Positions 34,992 to 45,937 of a stretch of 64,000 nucleotides of DNA are shown in pieces (position 1 is the first letter of the stretch; every line of letters begins with the position of its first letter). The DNA comes from Plantago major (lineage: Eukaryota > Streptophyta > Magnoliopsida > Lamiales > Plantaginaceae): contig CM048841.1 of the NCBI GenBank assembly GCA_026545765.1, positions 91,589,419 through 91,653,418 on the forward strand. Reading direction: 5' to 3'. The notes beneath the pieces were generated by a model. The model saw nothing but the letters and a program-made list of their open reading frames with translations, did not search any database and was not told where the DNA came from. A program made the position numbers and the translations under genes.

Positions 34992-35265
34992 TATGAAATG
35001 AGCCGTATATGAGTGTGCAAGGGCTAGCTGGTGATCTGTCAGGCTCGTGTTTTAGCGCGTAGTCGGATGATGGCAAGCACCAACCTACAAAACAGGCACA
35101 GTTAGAGCAGATGTAAAACAATTTGCCCCTAGAGTGAGGCGCATCGGACACGTTTACAAAGGTTCGGGAGCGTTTTGTTCCATCGCAACGGCAGAAGGCT
35201 CGTGGATAAGTGAATGGGCTTGGGTTGTCACAAGCACGCCTTTGGGTGACACTAGAGGAAGACAT
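34992..35265 (-). pseudogene. GRF-type zinc-finger protein fragment joined to copia
   Basis: The minus-strand frame starts MSSSSVTQRRACDNPSPFTY and continues FCRCDGTKRSRTFVNVSD and GKLFYICSNCACFVGWCLPS. The CxC ... FYxC ... C-x-FVxW spacing resembles the GRF zinc finger of small plant proteins in which CP.C / R.F..C / C..F.W residues bind zinc. About 20 codons later the frame runs, without a break, into the copia RT fragment (FHMKDLGPL). A lead of about 50 codons precedes the Met. It is likely a 5' gene fragment fused to a retrotransposon remnant, and the function is unknown. Confidence 0.5.
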
Positions 35266-35419
35266 GGAAGAAGCTTTGAGCAATAACAGAGAATTGATGA
35301 GTTTGGTTTGGTGTAATTCATGAATATATGTGGCTCTTGCAAATTTATAGGTCAGAATGACCCAACGGTAACTTTTTATAGCTGTTACACTAGCTTTGTC
35401 TCTGTTGGTCAATGAACCA

Positions 35420-37245
35420 AAACGTTAAGAAACTTATTTTGTTGGGAAGAAAAGGAAATAAAGGAAAAAACTTCGCCAGGCTCAATGGTAGTTATCTCCA
35501 TGTTAGCTGGATAAATTAACCAAGTGCAGATGCACTTAATAAATAAAACTAGATAGTAAAAAAGATACGAGTTTAAAAAATCGTTGGATGTTGTCTTGAA
35601 GCACTCTTGATTGGGCTACAAAATGACACACCTCGGTACATGATCTAATTGGCCCATGTTGCTCGTTTTGTACTAGAAATCCACCAATTTTAATTGTGGG
35701 ACTTTGATAAAGCGTTGGTCTGTTGAACGTGTTAATTTTATTTATTTATTTTTTTTTTTTACAATTTTGAACATTTATGTTAAGTTAGTCTGAAAGAAGC
35801 CCGGGTTTGGAAGTTATTGAACTTGTACTCGATAACTTCATCCTGTCAATGGTCAACATTAGTCAAGTACACATCTTTTATAAATTATGGCAAGATGATC
35901 GACCACTGGAGTATGACATAGCAGTTCATTAGAACGCAGCCATATTTCCAGTGCTAGTCTGTTGAACGTGTGGTATGTTCATTTTTTTTTTTAATAATAA
36001 ATTTGAACATTTATGTTAAGGTAGTTTGACCGAATATGTTTATGAGAATTCATATGTATCAATTAAGTAGGTGAATTTGTACTCGATAACTTCATCCCAT
36101 CAATGTTCAACATTAGTCTGGTATGGCCCATGTTGCCTGTCAATGTTCAACATTAGTTCAGAAAAGTGTTCTATGTTTTGTTGAATCACTTTTGATTGGG
36201 CTACATACATGATGACTTTCTTCTCACATTTGAATGGGCTCAAGTTGCTCGTTTTGTAATAAATTGGCGAATTCTAGTTGGGGTCATTTTATAAAACTAA
36301 TAGATAACAAATATAAGTTCAGAAAAGTGTTTTATGTTTTGTTGAAGCCCTTTTGAATCGGCTACAAGGTTACTTTCTTCTCACATTAGAATTATTATGT
36401 ATCACTTAAGTAGGTGAATTTGTACTCGATAACTTCATCCCGTCAATGTTCAACATTAGTCTGGTATGGTCCATGTTATCCGTCAATGTTCAACATTAGT
36501 CTTGAAACACTCTTGATTGGGCTACTAAATGACACACATTGATACGAATAATTGGCACATGTTGCTCGTTTTGTTATAACTTCATCAATTTTAGTAGTGG
36601 GACTTTGATAAAATGTTTGTCTGTATAAATATTGACATTAATTAATTGATATGTATAATGCAAGTGTACTGTCATTTATATGAAGTGCCCCATGTTGCCC
36701 GTTGGCGGGGTGAAGTTATAAAGTGCAAATACAGCTAATAGATAATAAGTACAAGTTGTGTTTTATGTTTTGTTGAAGCCCTTTTGATTGGGCTATAGGA
36801 TGACTTTCTTCTCACATTCGAATGGGCTCAAGTTGCTCGTTTTGTAATAATTTGGCGAATTCTAGTTGGGGTCATTTTATAAAGCTAATAGATAACAAGT
36901 ACAAGTTCAGAAAAGTGTTTTATGTTTTGTTGAAGCCCTTTTGATTGGGCTACATGATGACTTTCTTCTCACATTTGAAGTGGCTAGTTGAAGTTGCTCG
37001 TTTTGTAATAACTTGACGAATTTTAGTTGGGGTCATTTTATAAAGCTAATAGATAACAAGCCCAGGTTCAGAAAAGTGTTTTATGTTTTGTTGAAGCCCT
37101 TTTGATTGGGCTACAGGATGACTTTCTTGTCACATTTGAATTGGCTCAAGTTGCTCGTTTTTTAATAAATTGACGAATTTTAGTTGGGGTCATTTTATAA
37201 AGCGTTGTGGTGAGAGGATACGACGGGACTTTGGTTTTACTAAGA
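35420..37245. repeat. Degenerate tandem-repeat field, unit about 165 bp
   Basis: The words GTGTTTTATGTTTTGTTGAA, CCCTTTTGATTGGGCTACA, GACTTTCTTCTCACATT and CAAGTTGCTCGTTTTGTAAT recur in the same order. The best units start near 36,761, 36,905 and 37,070 with a period of 145-165 bp, and more diverged ones lie from about 35,580. A second word set (ACTCGATAACTTCATCC, TCAATGTTCAACATTAGTC) recurs at about 35,830, 36,075, 36,105, 36,428 and 36,485. No coding potential is seen. Confidence 0.78.
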
Positions 37246-38399
37246 AATGTGAATTCTAGAGTAGAGTGATGATACCGGGTATATGTGCGAGGTATTGTTT
37301 AGTTGATAGTTGATATTACTGATGCAATTTCTGTAGTGATGATGTTTTTTTAAGAGGCCACTGTTGCCCATTGATGGGACGAAGTTACCAAATTGCAAAA
37401 TTCATCTACTTATAGACTGAAAAACTGTTTGTGCATTACTATTAAATGTTGATAGAGGACTGCAAGTTTAGAATAGTGCTAACACATGAAGTCTGTATGA
37501 AAGAAAGACAGGTTCAAATAGGGCAGAAGAGAAAATTGAATCCATGTATAGTACACCATCATGAAAGTCAGAAGACAAAATGGAGTGAGGCAGACAAGTT
37601 GTCTATCCCTGTTCCTGTTGGTGCAAGCTTACAGGTGACAAAAGAAACAAAATAGTTCAGCAAGTTGTTTGGCAAAAAATACACTACATCCTTGAAAAAT
37701 GTTCGGGACAGGCTAAATAAAAAAAAAAAGAAGGCAGATCATCGGGTCGTTCAGGTCTTGATGTCTACTCCAGTGCATAGGCACATGTCGTTTCATCATG
37801 ATTCCCTTTTTTTCCAGAGTGTGCATGTGAATTGGTTCTTCTTCGGCTCTGCACGTGAACATATTTGTTGCTTCTTGGGGCGTCCCGGGGCTTTCTTGTA
37901 TACTGGTGGTATGATCTTCTATGGCTGGTTTAGGTCGATAAACTCGTACTTTTCTGTTGATGGCACTGGTACAATGTCGCGGGAGTATACATCTCTATAT
38001 GTGTTTCTGAAGAACACGGGCTCAACAACTAACCGGAGATCCCATCGGCCTTTGGAAATACATGCCACAGCGTGGTAGCATGGGAACCCGTGTATTTGCC
38101 ATTGATAGCAAGTGCATTTTCCTTGCTAGTAAGTCAACCTACGTTTGTGTGGGGGGGGGGGGGGGGTGTGGGGTGATAAAAATGCCTCAGGTTTTGTGGT
38201 TATGAACTAACAGTAAAAGATTAATACTAAGTCTCATAAAAGTCTTACTCATTAGTGAAAGTCCAAAAAGTCCATCATAAAATACATAAAATTGTCTAGT
38301 TTTATCTTTTGTCATTTTCGCGGATCTTATTTTCACGGGCGGGCTTTTTAATCCGGATTCGGGTCGCAAGTGGTTATTTTAACACCATTATAAAAACCT
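37246..38399 (+). other. Two adjoining unrecognised open frames and a G-run
   Basis: Frames 37,446-37,655 (MLIEDCKFRIVLTHEVCMKE) and 37,665-38,078 (MFGKKYTTSLKNVRDRLNKK, then HRHMSFHHDSLFFQ) are separated by a stop and a small shift. They could be one decayed exon set, but I know no family. A poly(G) run of about 17 lies at 38,150-38,166. Both frames may be chance. Confidence 0.25.
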
Positions 38400-39539
38400 T
38401 TTAACCCTTCTTTTCTTCCATTTCTCTGTTTCGTTTCATTCAAGCAACAGAAAACCTAAATATCAATTTTCTCTCTCTAATCAAATCCATGGCAGAATTC
38501 CACGAGACCAAATCTACAAATTAAGAAACGGAGTTCCGTCCAAATCGATCGATATAGAGGTGTTTCATCTTCCAGATTATTCTCTGCAATCAATCGTCTC
38601 GAGCAACTGGAGTGGTTCATGTGCGGAGGAGTGTGTCGTTGATACGCGATTGAGCAATTCTAGGTGGCGGAGCTTGGCGGAGAACGGATCGGCTAGTGTG
38701 GAAGTGGAGGAGACGTCGGAGAGCATGTAGGCGGAATCAGAATTGACGATGTCCAGAACACCGGTGAATTTGTGGAGATTGGTGAGCTGGCTATCGAGAT
38801 CAGCGGATTTCCGGTCTCATCTCTTCCTACTGGTAAGTTACCTTCGATCGGTTTATTGATTTGAGTTATGAATTTGTTCGCATATATTCGTAGTGTTTTG
38901 GATCTCATATGAAACGTGCAGAATTATGATTAATGATTTTTTGTTGCTTTGTTGTTGAGTTCGATTAGTTTCTTCTTTGTTGAAACTTGATTCATTGCGT
39001 TTTGTTGCTTCGTTGTCGTTGTTGCTGCTAATGGTTGATGATGATTGATGAGTATCGAACTCAAATTATTGCTAGTGTTGTAGTTTGTGCTATTGATGTA
39101 GTTTGTTGTTTGATTCAGTTTCTTCTCGCGCTTGTTGATTAATGTGTAGTCACTGTTTTCCGATTTTGCGATTGGATGATCGTCCTCGCCGCCTCCTCCA
39201 GCCACTCGCTCGTCGGATTTTGGTGAGGATCCTCCTATCAGAATGTGGAGTTCATTCGACTCCAAAGCCAGTGCTTCTGCTATCAGAGTAATCTCTCTCA
39301 AACCTACCTTGCTTCAGTTGTTTGTTCATTTGATTAGATTAGGTAGTTGTTAGTTGTTACGCCTTCAATTATGAATTGAGGATCAGATTATGTGTTCTAA
39401 TTGGTGTTTTTTAGCTGAAATTTTTGAATTGAGGCCTACTGATTGTTTCGTTGGTGATATTTTATCCTGTAATGTATAGTTTAGCTGATGTATGAGGTTG
39501 AATTTACCTTGTTCTGTTTGGTGTATAGTTGCTGAATTA
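38400..39539 (+). other. Gene-5'-end-like sequence without a usable reading frame
   Basis: 38,400-38,500 is a CT-rich leader-like stretch. A well-formed splice donor (ACTG followed by GTAAGTTA) lies near 38,832, and a second exon-like GC-richer block is at 39,170-39,290. The ATG at 38,489 opens only 11 codons. On the minus strand a frame shows FTGVLDIVNSDSAYMLSDVS near 38,700-38,770, which reads like protein, but I do not recognise it. It may be a decayed host gene 5' end or a captured fragment. Confidence 0.3.
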
Positions 39540-40510
39540 TCTTAGTTTTTGTCTAGTTTTTAGAGTATATTGTCTAGTTTTTAAGACATATTGTCTAGTT
39601 TTATTATCAAACATGAACATAATTGTCTAGGAAGTTTTGTCTAGTTTTTAGAGGATATTGTCTAGTTTTTATGAAATATTGTCTAGTTTTATTATCAAAC
39701 ATGAACATAATTGTCTAATGAAATATTGTCTAGTTTTATTATCAAACATGAACATAATTGTCTAGGAAGTTTTGTCTAGTTTTTAGAGGATATTATCTAG
39801 TTTTTACGAAATATTGTCTAGTTTTATTATCAAACATGAACATAATGTCTATGAAGTGTTGTCTAGTTTTTAGAGGATATTGTCTAGTTTTTAAGAAATA
39901 TTGTCTAGTTTTTATTATCAAACATGAACATAATTGTCTAGGAAATTTTGTCTAGTTTTTAAAGAATATTGTCTAGTTTTTAAGAAAATTTGTCTAGTTT
40001 TATTATCAAACAGGAACATAATTGTCTAGGAAGTCTTGTCTAGTTTTTAGAGGATATTGTCTAGTTTTTACGAACTATTGTCTAGTTTTATTATCAAACA
40101 TGAACATAAATTGTCTAGGAAGTTTTGTCTAGTTTTTAGAGGATATTGTCTAGTTTTTACGAAATATTGTCTAGTTTTATTATCAAACATGAACATTATT
40201 GTCTAGGAAGTTTTGTCTAGTTTTTAGATGATATTGTCTAGTTTTTATAAAATATTGTCTAGTTTTATTATCAAACATGAACATAATTATTTAGGAAGTT
40301 TTGTCTAGTTTTTAGTGGATATTGTCTAGTTTTTAGAGTATATTGTCTATGTTTTATTATAAATTGTCTAGTTTTTTGTATAAAAATTATATGTTTAGTA
40401 TAAATTGTCTATGTTTTACTGTAAATTGTCTAGTTTTTTTTGTATAAATTGGTTATGATTTAGTAGAAATTGTCTATGTTGTTTGTAGTAGGTTTAGTTT
40501 TTTTGTATAA
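39540..40510. repeat. TTGTCTAG minisatellite array, about 88-90 bp higher-order unit
   Basis: TTGTCTAGTTTTTA recurs dozens of times. A higher-order unit (GGAAGTTTTGTCTAGTTTTT, AGAGGATATTGTCTAG, TTTTATTATCAAACATGAAC, ATAATTGTCTAG) starts near 39,640, 39,767, 39,855, 40,037, 40,125, 40,207 and 40,289. The right end decays into TATAAATTGTCTA units. Stray units appear at 41,026-41,065 and, inverted (ACTAGACAATTTGATG), at 40,880-40,912, next to the MULE. Confidence 0.88.
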
Positions 40511-41127
40511 ATTGTCTAGTTTTTTTAATTAAATATTCTATGTTTTAGTAGAAATTGTATATGTTTTTTTTGATGTTTTTGTTGTATGTATTAGTTTTTC
40601 GTAAAAATGGTGGCCGAACAAAGAAATTGAAACGTTGTGGAAGAAGGTGTCTACGAACAAGTCGAGTGTGATGAAAGCTATTTTGTAGATTTATTTAATG
40701 TTTTTAAAAATACGTGTATTTTTATAGGTTGTAAAATTTTGATTATTTTGTATACTGAAATTAATTATTGTTTGATGAATGAAATTGAAGTTCATGTTTA
40801 TTTTTTTAATTTTTTTTTCATTGGATAAATAGATTGTTACTAATGTATGCATGTTAAACATAGACATTTTTACGATAAACATAGACAATTTGATGACAAA
40901 ACTAGACAATTTGATGTAAAAATCATAACATGTGGATTTGGATAAACATTTATGAGCTAAGTAACTTATTTTTTTAAAAAAAATCACGGGTTGACCCAGC
41001 CCGGCGGGTCGACCCGCGAAAAATTAGACTGTCTAGTTTTTAAGATAAATTGTCTAGTTTTAAAGTTTAAGTGGACTCTTTGGACTTTCTTATATATAGG
41101 AGGTCTTTCGCAAAACGGACTCGAAGA
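40511..41127. other. Spacer between repeat array and MULE, nothing firm
   Basis: AT-rich. A short plus-strand frame near 40,607-40,720 (VVEEGVYEQVECDESYFVDL) reads protein-like but is interrupted and unassigned. 40,980-41,020 contains GACCCAGCCCGGCGGGTCGA, a GC-rich palindrome-like tract. Confidence 0.35.
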
Positions 41128-44100
41128 TTAAATGATGTTATAATAAAATAGGAAGGTTTTTTTTTTTACCACAACTGAGTCCTCTGCTGAGACCTCATAG
41201 GTGCCTTCTTGGTTTGTTGGGGAGATTAACAGGTTCTCTCCAAGGGCTAATGCGATGTTCCATTTAGCTTCCATTGTCGGTGTTAGGCCGCCAGTCCATG
41301 TCAGAGCATCGGCTCTCCTCTCATTGAACCACCTCATAAGCTGTATCCTTATAGAATCCAACATGTAGGTAATTGGCAGCGACTCCACTATCCAACTGTT
41401 AAATGACTCGGCTGCGTTACTAGTGAGTTCACCATATATGTTTTTTTCATCAGCAAAAGCAACGGCCTATTTATTTGGTGGTAGGTCTGCTAGGAATTGT
41501 TCAGCCTTGTCCCCACCATTGGCAATGAACCGGTTGACCGCCTCATCAAAGAATCTACGGTTTGGTGCATAAGCACAGTCCTCGAGTAGCTTGCACATAT
41601 GATTCTTGAACTTGTCCGAATATTGTCTTCCACTGTAGCTGGTCCGGAGGTTCTTCATGAGGTGGTACAAGCAAAAGTAATTTGGTGGTTTTTCATATAC
41701 GTCGCCAAACGCACTGAGTAGTCCACCGGCCCTATCCGATATAAACATTAATTCTCTATCATGTTTGCAGTGGGCCTTGATCTTCTCTAAAAACCATCTC
41801 CAATTCTCTGTGTCCTCAGTAGAAACAACAACAAAAGCTATCGGAAACAGACCTACGTTAAAACAAACGTGGTCAACTAATATTTAAAGATCTTTTATGC
41901 ATCGTAGAACTGGTTTTGATAAACATCAGAGTCGCAAATCGAGTATTTGAGCTTGGGATCCATCTCCCATAAGCTAAGTAATTTCATATCACTGTTTTAA
42001 TGCTACATAGATTGATTGAAAGCAACAGAACTGATTCTATTGAACTTATACTTTCAGAAATTTAGAGAGCAAGATAAGCACAAAGTATACATTTCAAACA
42101 TAACTATGCTAGTCAGAAGTAATAAGGTACTTTGTGATTATTTTACTGATGAGCATATGGAAGCTATTTTTTGTTGAACCTATTACACTAATATGCACAC
42201 ACATATTACTTCTACTGACAGCAATATGAGTAAACCAGGCACATGAATCTACAAGTTCATGCCCACATAATCCTTCTCTATGAGCAATATAAGTAAAACA
42301 GAGTACTTGGTAAGCCAAAAAAATGCCCACATAATAATTCGACTATGAGCACTATAAGTAAATCATGCCAGTGAATGTAACAAAAATTGCACAGATATAC
42401 ATAACTGAAAGCTATAGCACATGGGCAATCCCCGGAAATTTAATCGAACTGGAAAAGAAGCATACCATTGTTGCCGTCCTTAGCCGTAGCGGACAACAAT
42501 GTCCCCTTGTACCGTGACTTCATGAATGTCCCGTCGACAAACAATAGAGATCGGCATTATTTTAATCCTTCCAAGCTTGCTGAATATGCTATGAATATAC
42601 GTTTGAAGCGGTTGTCCTCCGGTTCTGTTTCAAGTGTGACGACACTCCCTGGGTTGTTTCTGACTAGTCCATCGGAGTACCAACGGAGCTCGTCGAATGA
42701 GTCTTGAAAGTTTCCGAAGATGTTTGACCTAGCCACATCGACTGCCCTCCATACTTTCTCGTATTACACTGCAAAACCCCAGTGCTTAAGTATGTCTCTC
42801 TGGATAGCCTTAGCTCCTATAGATGGTGAGGCCCTAACAGATTCAGTCACAATTCCTCCAAGTATGTGCTGACCGAGTCTACTTGAATCACTTGTCACGT
42901 GAGCAAGCGGGCATGAGTACTGATTGAAATGTGCATCCGTACTGAAAAAACTCTCAGTGACACGATGCAATGCGGCCTTCACGAACCACTTACAGCCGTC
43001 TTGGTCGCGCAGCTTGCATTTGGCGACAACATACTGACCGTCGTTTCTTGTGTAGTCGAATTGAAATCCCAATTTGGCAACATATTTGACAAGCTTTGCA
43101 CGGAACTCTTTGACACCTCCTTCGAACTCCTGCCCAACCTCTTTGATGTACTCCTTCCAGTTAGCTGATCTTAGACAGGGATCATCCTGCCGCATATTGG
43201 GCATGAAGTTTGGGATCCTAGTAGTTGCTCCGGGGAAAAAGTCTCCAGTTCTGTGTCGCGCCTCCCGGGCTGCACGGCCGTTATGGGGTTCAGTTGCTTT
43301 GCATTTCTTTGTACAATGCCCTGGCCCTTCGGATTGATGTGATTCATAATCAGTTCCATATGGTTCTGATGGGCCGCTACCAAACGTGTCGCTGCTGCGA
43401 AAATTTGATGGGGACGAAGAGTTCCTGCTATGATGTAATATCTGTTTATCATTTCTGAAATACTGAGTCAGTGTGGCACGCGGGGTCTGAGATGTCCCAA
43501 TCCCTTGAGTGGCTGTCATCTGTTCAGGTTGAGATAATCCAATGTACACTATGTTTAGCTTCAGCGCACAGCATAGCAATAACATATTGTCGTACTCTGC
43601 GTCACAGGCTAGGGAGCATTTACTCCCTTTTTATTTTAAATGTGAAAGCAGGTGGCTCCGGGAGTGGATAATTTATGTTAACTGCTTAGGCACAAATGAA
43701 GGTGGGCTTAGTTCATGAACACAAATAAATCTAGTGAACATGACAGATGTAACATCAAATTTGTAATAATTTTCAGGTTAACAGTATGTGTGTTGTATGT
43801 TATAAATATCTTAAGTTTGAAATTAGCTATAATAAACAAAGCACCCCCATATCCAGAAATCAAAGGGCTCAGGCATCATCCAACAAATGTATGCGAAAGA
43901 CCAGAAGCTGTTATACCTATCAGATTTAATAACAATAACAGAACATAAACACGAACAGAGAGATGGCTGAACAATGAGAAGCTGTTTTCATCAATTGGGT
44001 TCAAACATATACTCAACACCAATTACAGCAAAAAAGACAGAAACTCGATGCTGTTACACATCTAAACAAATACGTTATGCTTACCACATTGTCTACACTA

Positions 44101-44295
44101 TGATTGAACTGAACAATATATTGGGGGAAATTGGAACCCTAATTGATCAATTGTGTTAGTTAATGTAAACGACAAACCTCTGAATTTATCGATGAATTTA
44201 GTGAAGTCCGTTGCTTCGCCGGCTGGAATCTGAGCCCATTGATTTCCGGCTATGCATATTAGTGTAATATCGATCTCATTTTCTTGAGCATCCAT
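41128..44295 (-). pseudogene. MuDR-type (MULE) transposase, broken
   Basis: Mutator-like transposase on the minus strand. A first exon at about 44,178-44,295 (MDAQENEIDITLICIAGNQW) precedes a large exon at 43,585-42,764 with Ser/Gly-rich sequence and the MuDR N-terminal domain (LVKYVAKLGFQFDYTRN; QDGCKWFVKAALHRVTESFF; CPLAHVTSDSSRLG). Then come YEKVWRAVDVARSNIFGNF and the DDE core: FVDGTFMKSRYKGTLLSATA (first Asp), MFISDRAGGLLSAF (second Asp, near 41,730) and SNAAESFNSWI (Glu, near 41,410). An intron lies at about 41,850-42,466. Three in-frame stops are seen (near 42,764, 42,558 and 41,467). The frame ends at 41,128 before any SWIM finger, so the C-terminus is missing. Terminal inverted repeats were not found. 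Confidence 0.85.
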
Positions 44296-44566
44296 GAGTT
44301 TCAGATGAGTGGAAGTATGCTTGCTAACTCTGCTCGGTTTGTGTTATCCTAAATTTGAATTTGAATGTCAACTTAGGTGGTTGCATTTGCTTTTCTCCCA
44401 ATACAATATAGCCTGCCAACTAACTAATTAGCTATTTGAAAGATTTTGTTGTAAACAGCCCGAAACGTATCTTAAAAAAATCGAAACGTATTTTAATCAC
44501 ATTTTGCGAAAAGTTGACGGGTTGGGAGAGATAAATGTCCAAATTTAGTAATGGAACTTAATTTAC

Positions 44567-44908
44567 CCCAAACAAACTCTCCTTCCATTTCCTGATTTCC
44601 ATATTAGGAGTTAGGTCAGATATAAGTCACTCATCACCCCCATCCAGCCGTACCCATTTCCCTTCCTCTACTCAAAGAAGAACAAACACTCAGTTGCAAT
44701 CAATCAGTAGAGCTTAGAAGAATGAAGTCAGCAATCAAGGCTGCGATCGTCGATGGCGTACTCACCTTCATGTGGATTTTCTGTGCCTCCTCTCTAGGCG
44801 CAGCCACCACCGTCGTAGCAACTTCTATCGGCGTTGCTCGTGGCTACGCAACACTATTCATCACCACCATTCTTATATCTAATCTCCTCTTTGTCTTCGG
44901 GTTCATCG
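44567..44908 (+). pseudogene. Duplicated promoter, leader and partial exon 1 of the SIP1 aquaporin gene
   Basis: Near-identical to 57,947-58,289: about 155 bp of upstream sequence and leader plus 62 codons from ATG at 44,722 (MKSAIKAAIVDGVLTFMWIF to LLFVFGFI). Only a handful of changes are seen (for example Ala to Val at codon 10, His to Arg at codon 40). It stops dead at 44,908, and the frame continues for about 40 codons into reverse-oriented LINE sequence before a stop at 45,025-45,027. The second half of exon 1 with the NPT motif and exons 2 and 3 are absent. Confidence 0.92.
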
Positions 44909-45470
44909 ATTCATGGATAACTCTTGCCCTAAAGCAAACAGCCATTCTTCCAGAAAATCATTTCAGATTTAACATCATCAGCAGTGATATCAACCTCAAT
45001 AACACCATCCACCACAGAGGGAGCTGAAAAATGTAACTCCTGATCCTTCTTAGGCAACCGATTTCCTCTGATGACATCAACCCAGATCTTCTCTGTTTTT
45101 TCCTGTATATCATCCTCACCATCTTCCGGCGACACATCCTCAGACACACCCTCCATCACCGGAATACTAGGCTCCGCATCAGCAACATCTTCTGGTTGCC
45201 AAGACGGAATAGCAGGTGATGGGTTAATCAGCCGTATCCCAGGAGTAGAAAAATCCCCAATACCCACCGGAGATCCAATCGGAACAGACCCACCTTCGCC
45301 ATCCTGTGAACGCGTGTTAATACCCGAAGCTCTAACTTCTAACACCGCCGGCGTCGTATCCTTCGTCTTCGGTTTTCGTCGACCACGCGCTATGAATGAA
45401 GAAAATACGTGTAGTATGTGAAAATCGCACACACTACTGAGAGCAAATGTACGGAATGTACGGACAAAGC
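44909..45470 (-). mobile_element. LINE ORF1 5' fragment
   Basis: The minus-strand frame reads ARGRRKPKTKDTTPAVLEVR, then an acidic linker and KIWVDVIRGNRLPKKDQELH, VDGVIEVDITADDVKSE and MIFWKN, the N-terminal style of plant L1 ORF1 proteins that lead into a DUF4283 domain. The codon where the ORF1 Met is expected reads ATA. The element is cut at 44,909 exactly where the aquaporin fragment ends. Keeping a 5' end without a 3' end is unusual for a LINE and points to a later rearrangement. Confidence 0.72.
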
Positions 45471-45761
45471 ATCTTTTTATTAACGTTATACACGTACTAG
45501 TTTTGATGTGAGTTACATTGAATTGATTTTGAGATCACTTAAAATGACTAATATATCTCAATATAAGAGTTGTTCTTCTGTTTGCATGTCGCTTCACATC
45601 CACACTCGTAAATTATTATCTGACGTAGGGTATCGTCGAGCTTGTTGAATGGGGATAGCTCTCTCCATAACCAATTATCAGTTGGAGTTAAAGTTATGTA
45701 ATTAAATATCGTTCCACTCTAAATAACATATGTAATATTTAGACTCATTATGGGTGGATAC

Positions 45762-45937
45762 CTATGTTTTGAAACTCAGACCCTTTAATCGAATCGGCCT
45801 ATTTAATGAGGGAGGTGCAACACATCAATAATATTTTTACAAAAAAATTGAGGTATATATACTTTGAGTGTGTTCGGCCCGGATATGGCTAAGAGCACGG
45901 GTAAAATCGGAGCGGCCTGACAGGTTTCAAAACATAG
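45762..45937. mobile_element. MITE with CTATGTTTTGAAAC terminal inverted repeats
   Basis: 176 bp. The ends are CTATGTTTTGAAAC and GTTTCAAAACATAG, flanked by a direct repeat GTGGATAC / GTGGATAT (45,754-45,761 and 45,938-45,945). An 8 bp duplication fits an hAT-type non-autonomous element. Confidence 0.8.

Noticed and set aside
39540-40510. Regularly spaced repeats suggesting a CRISPR array
   Set aside because: The spacers are themselves repeats and the setting is a plant nuclear genome; this is a minisatellite.
45071-45421. Plus-strand 116-codon Ser/Pro-rich frame
   Set aside because: It is the antisense shadow of the LINE ORF1 fragment on the minus strand.
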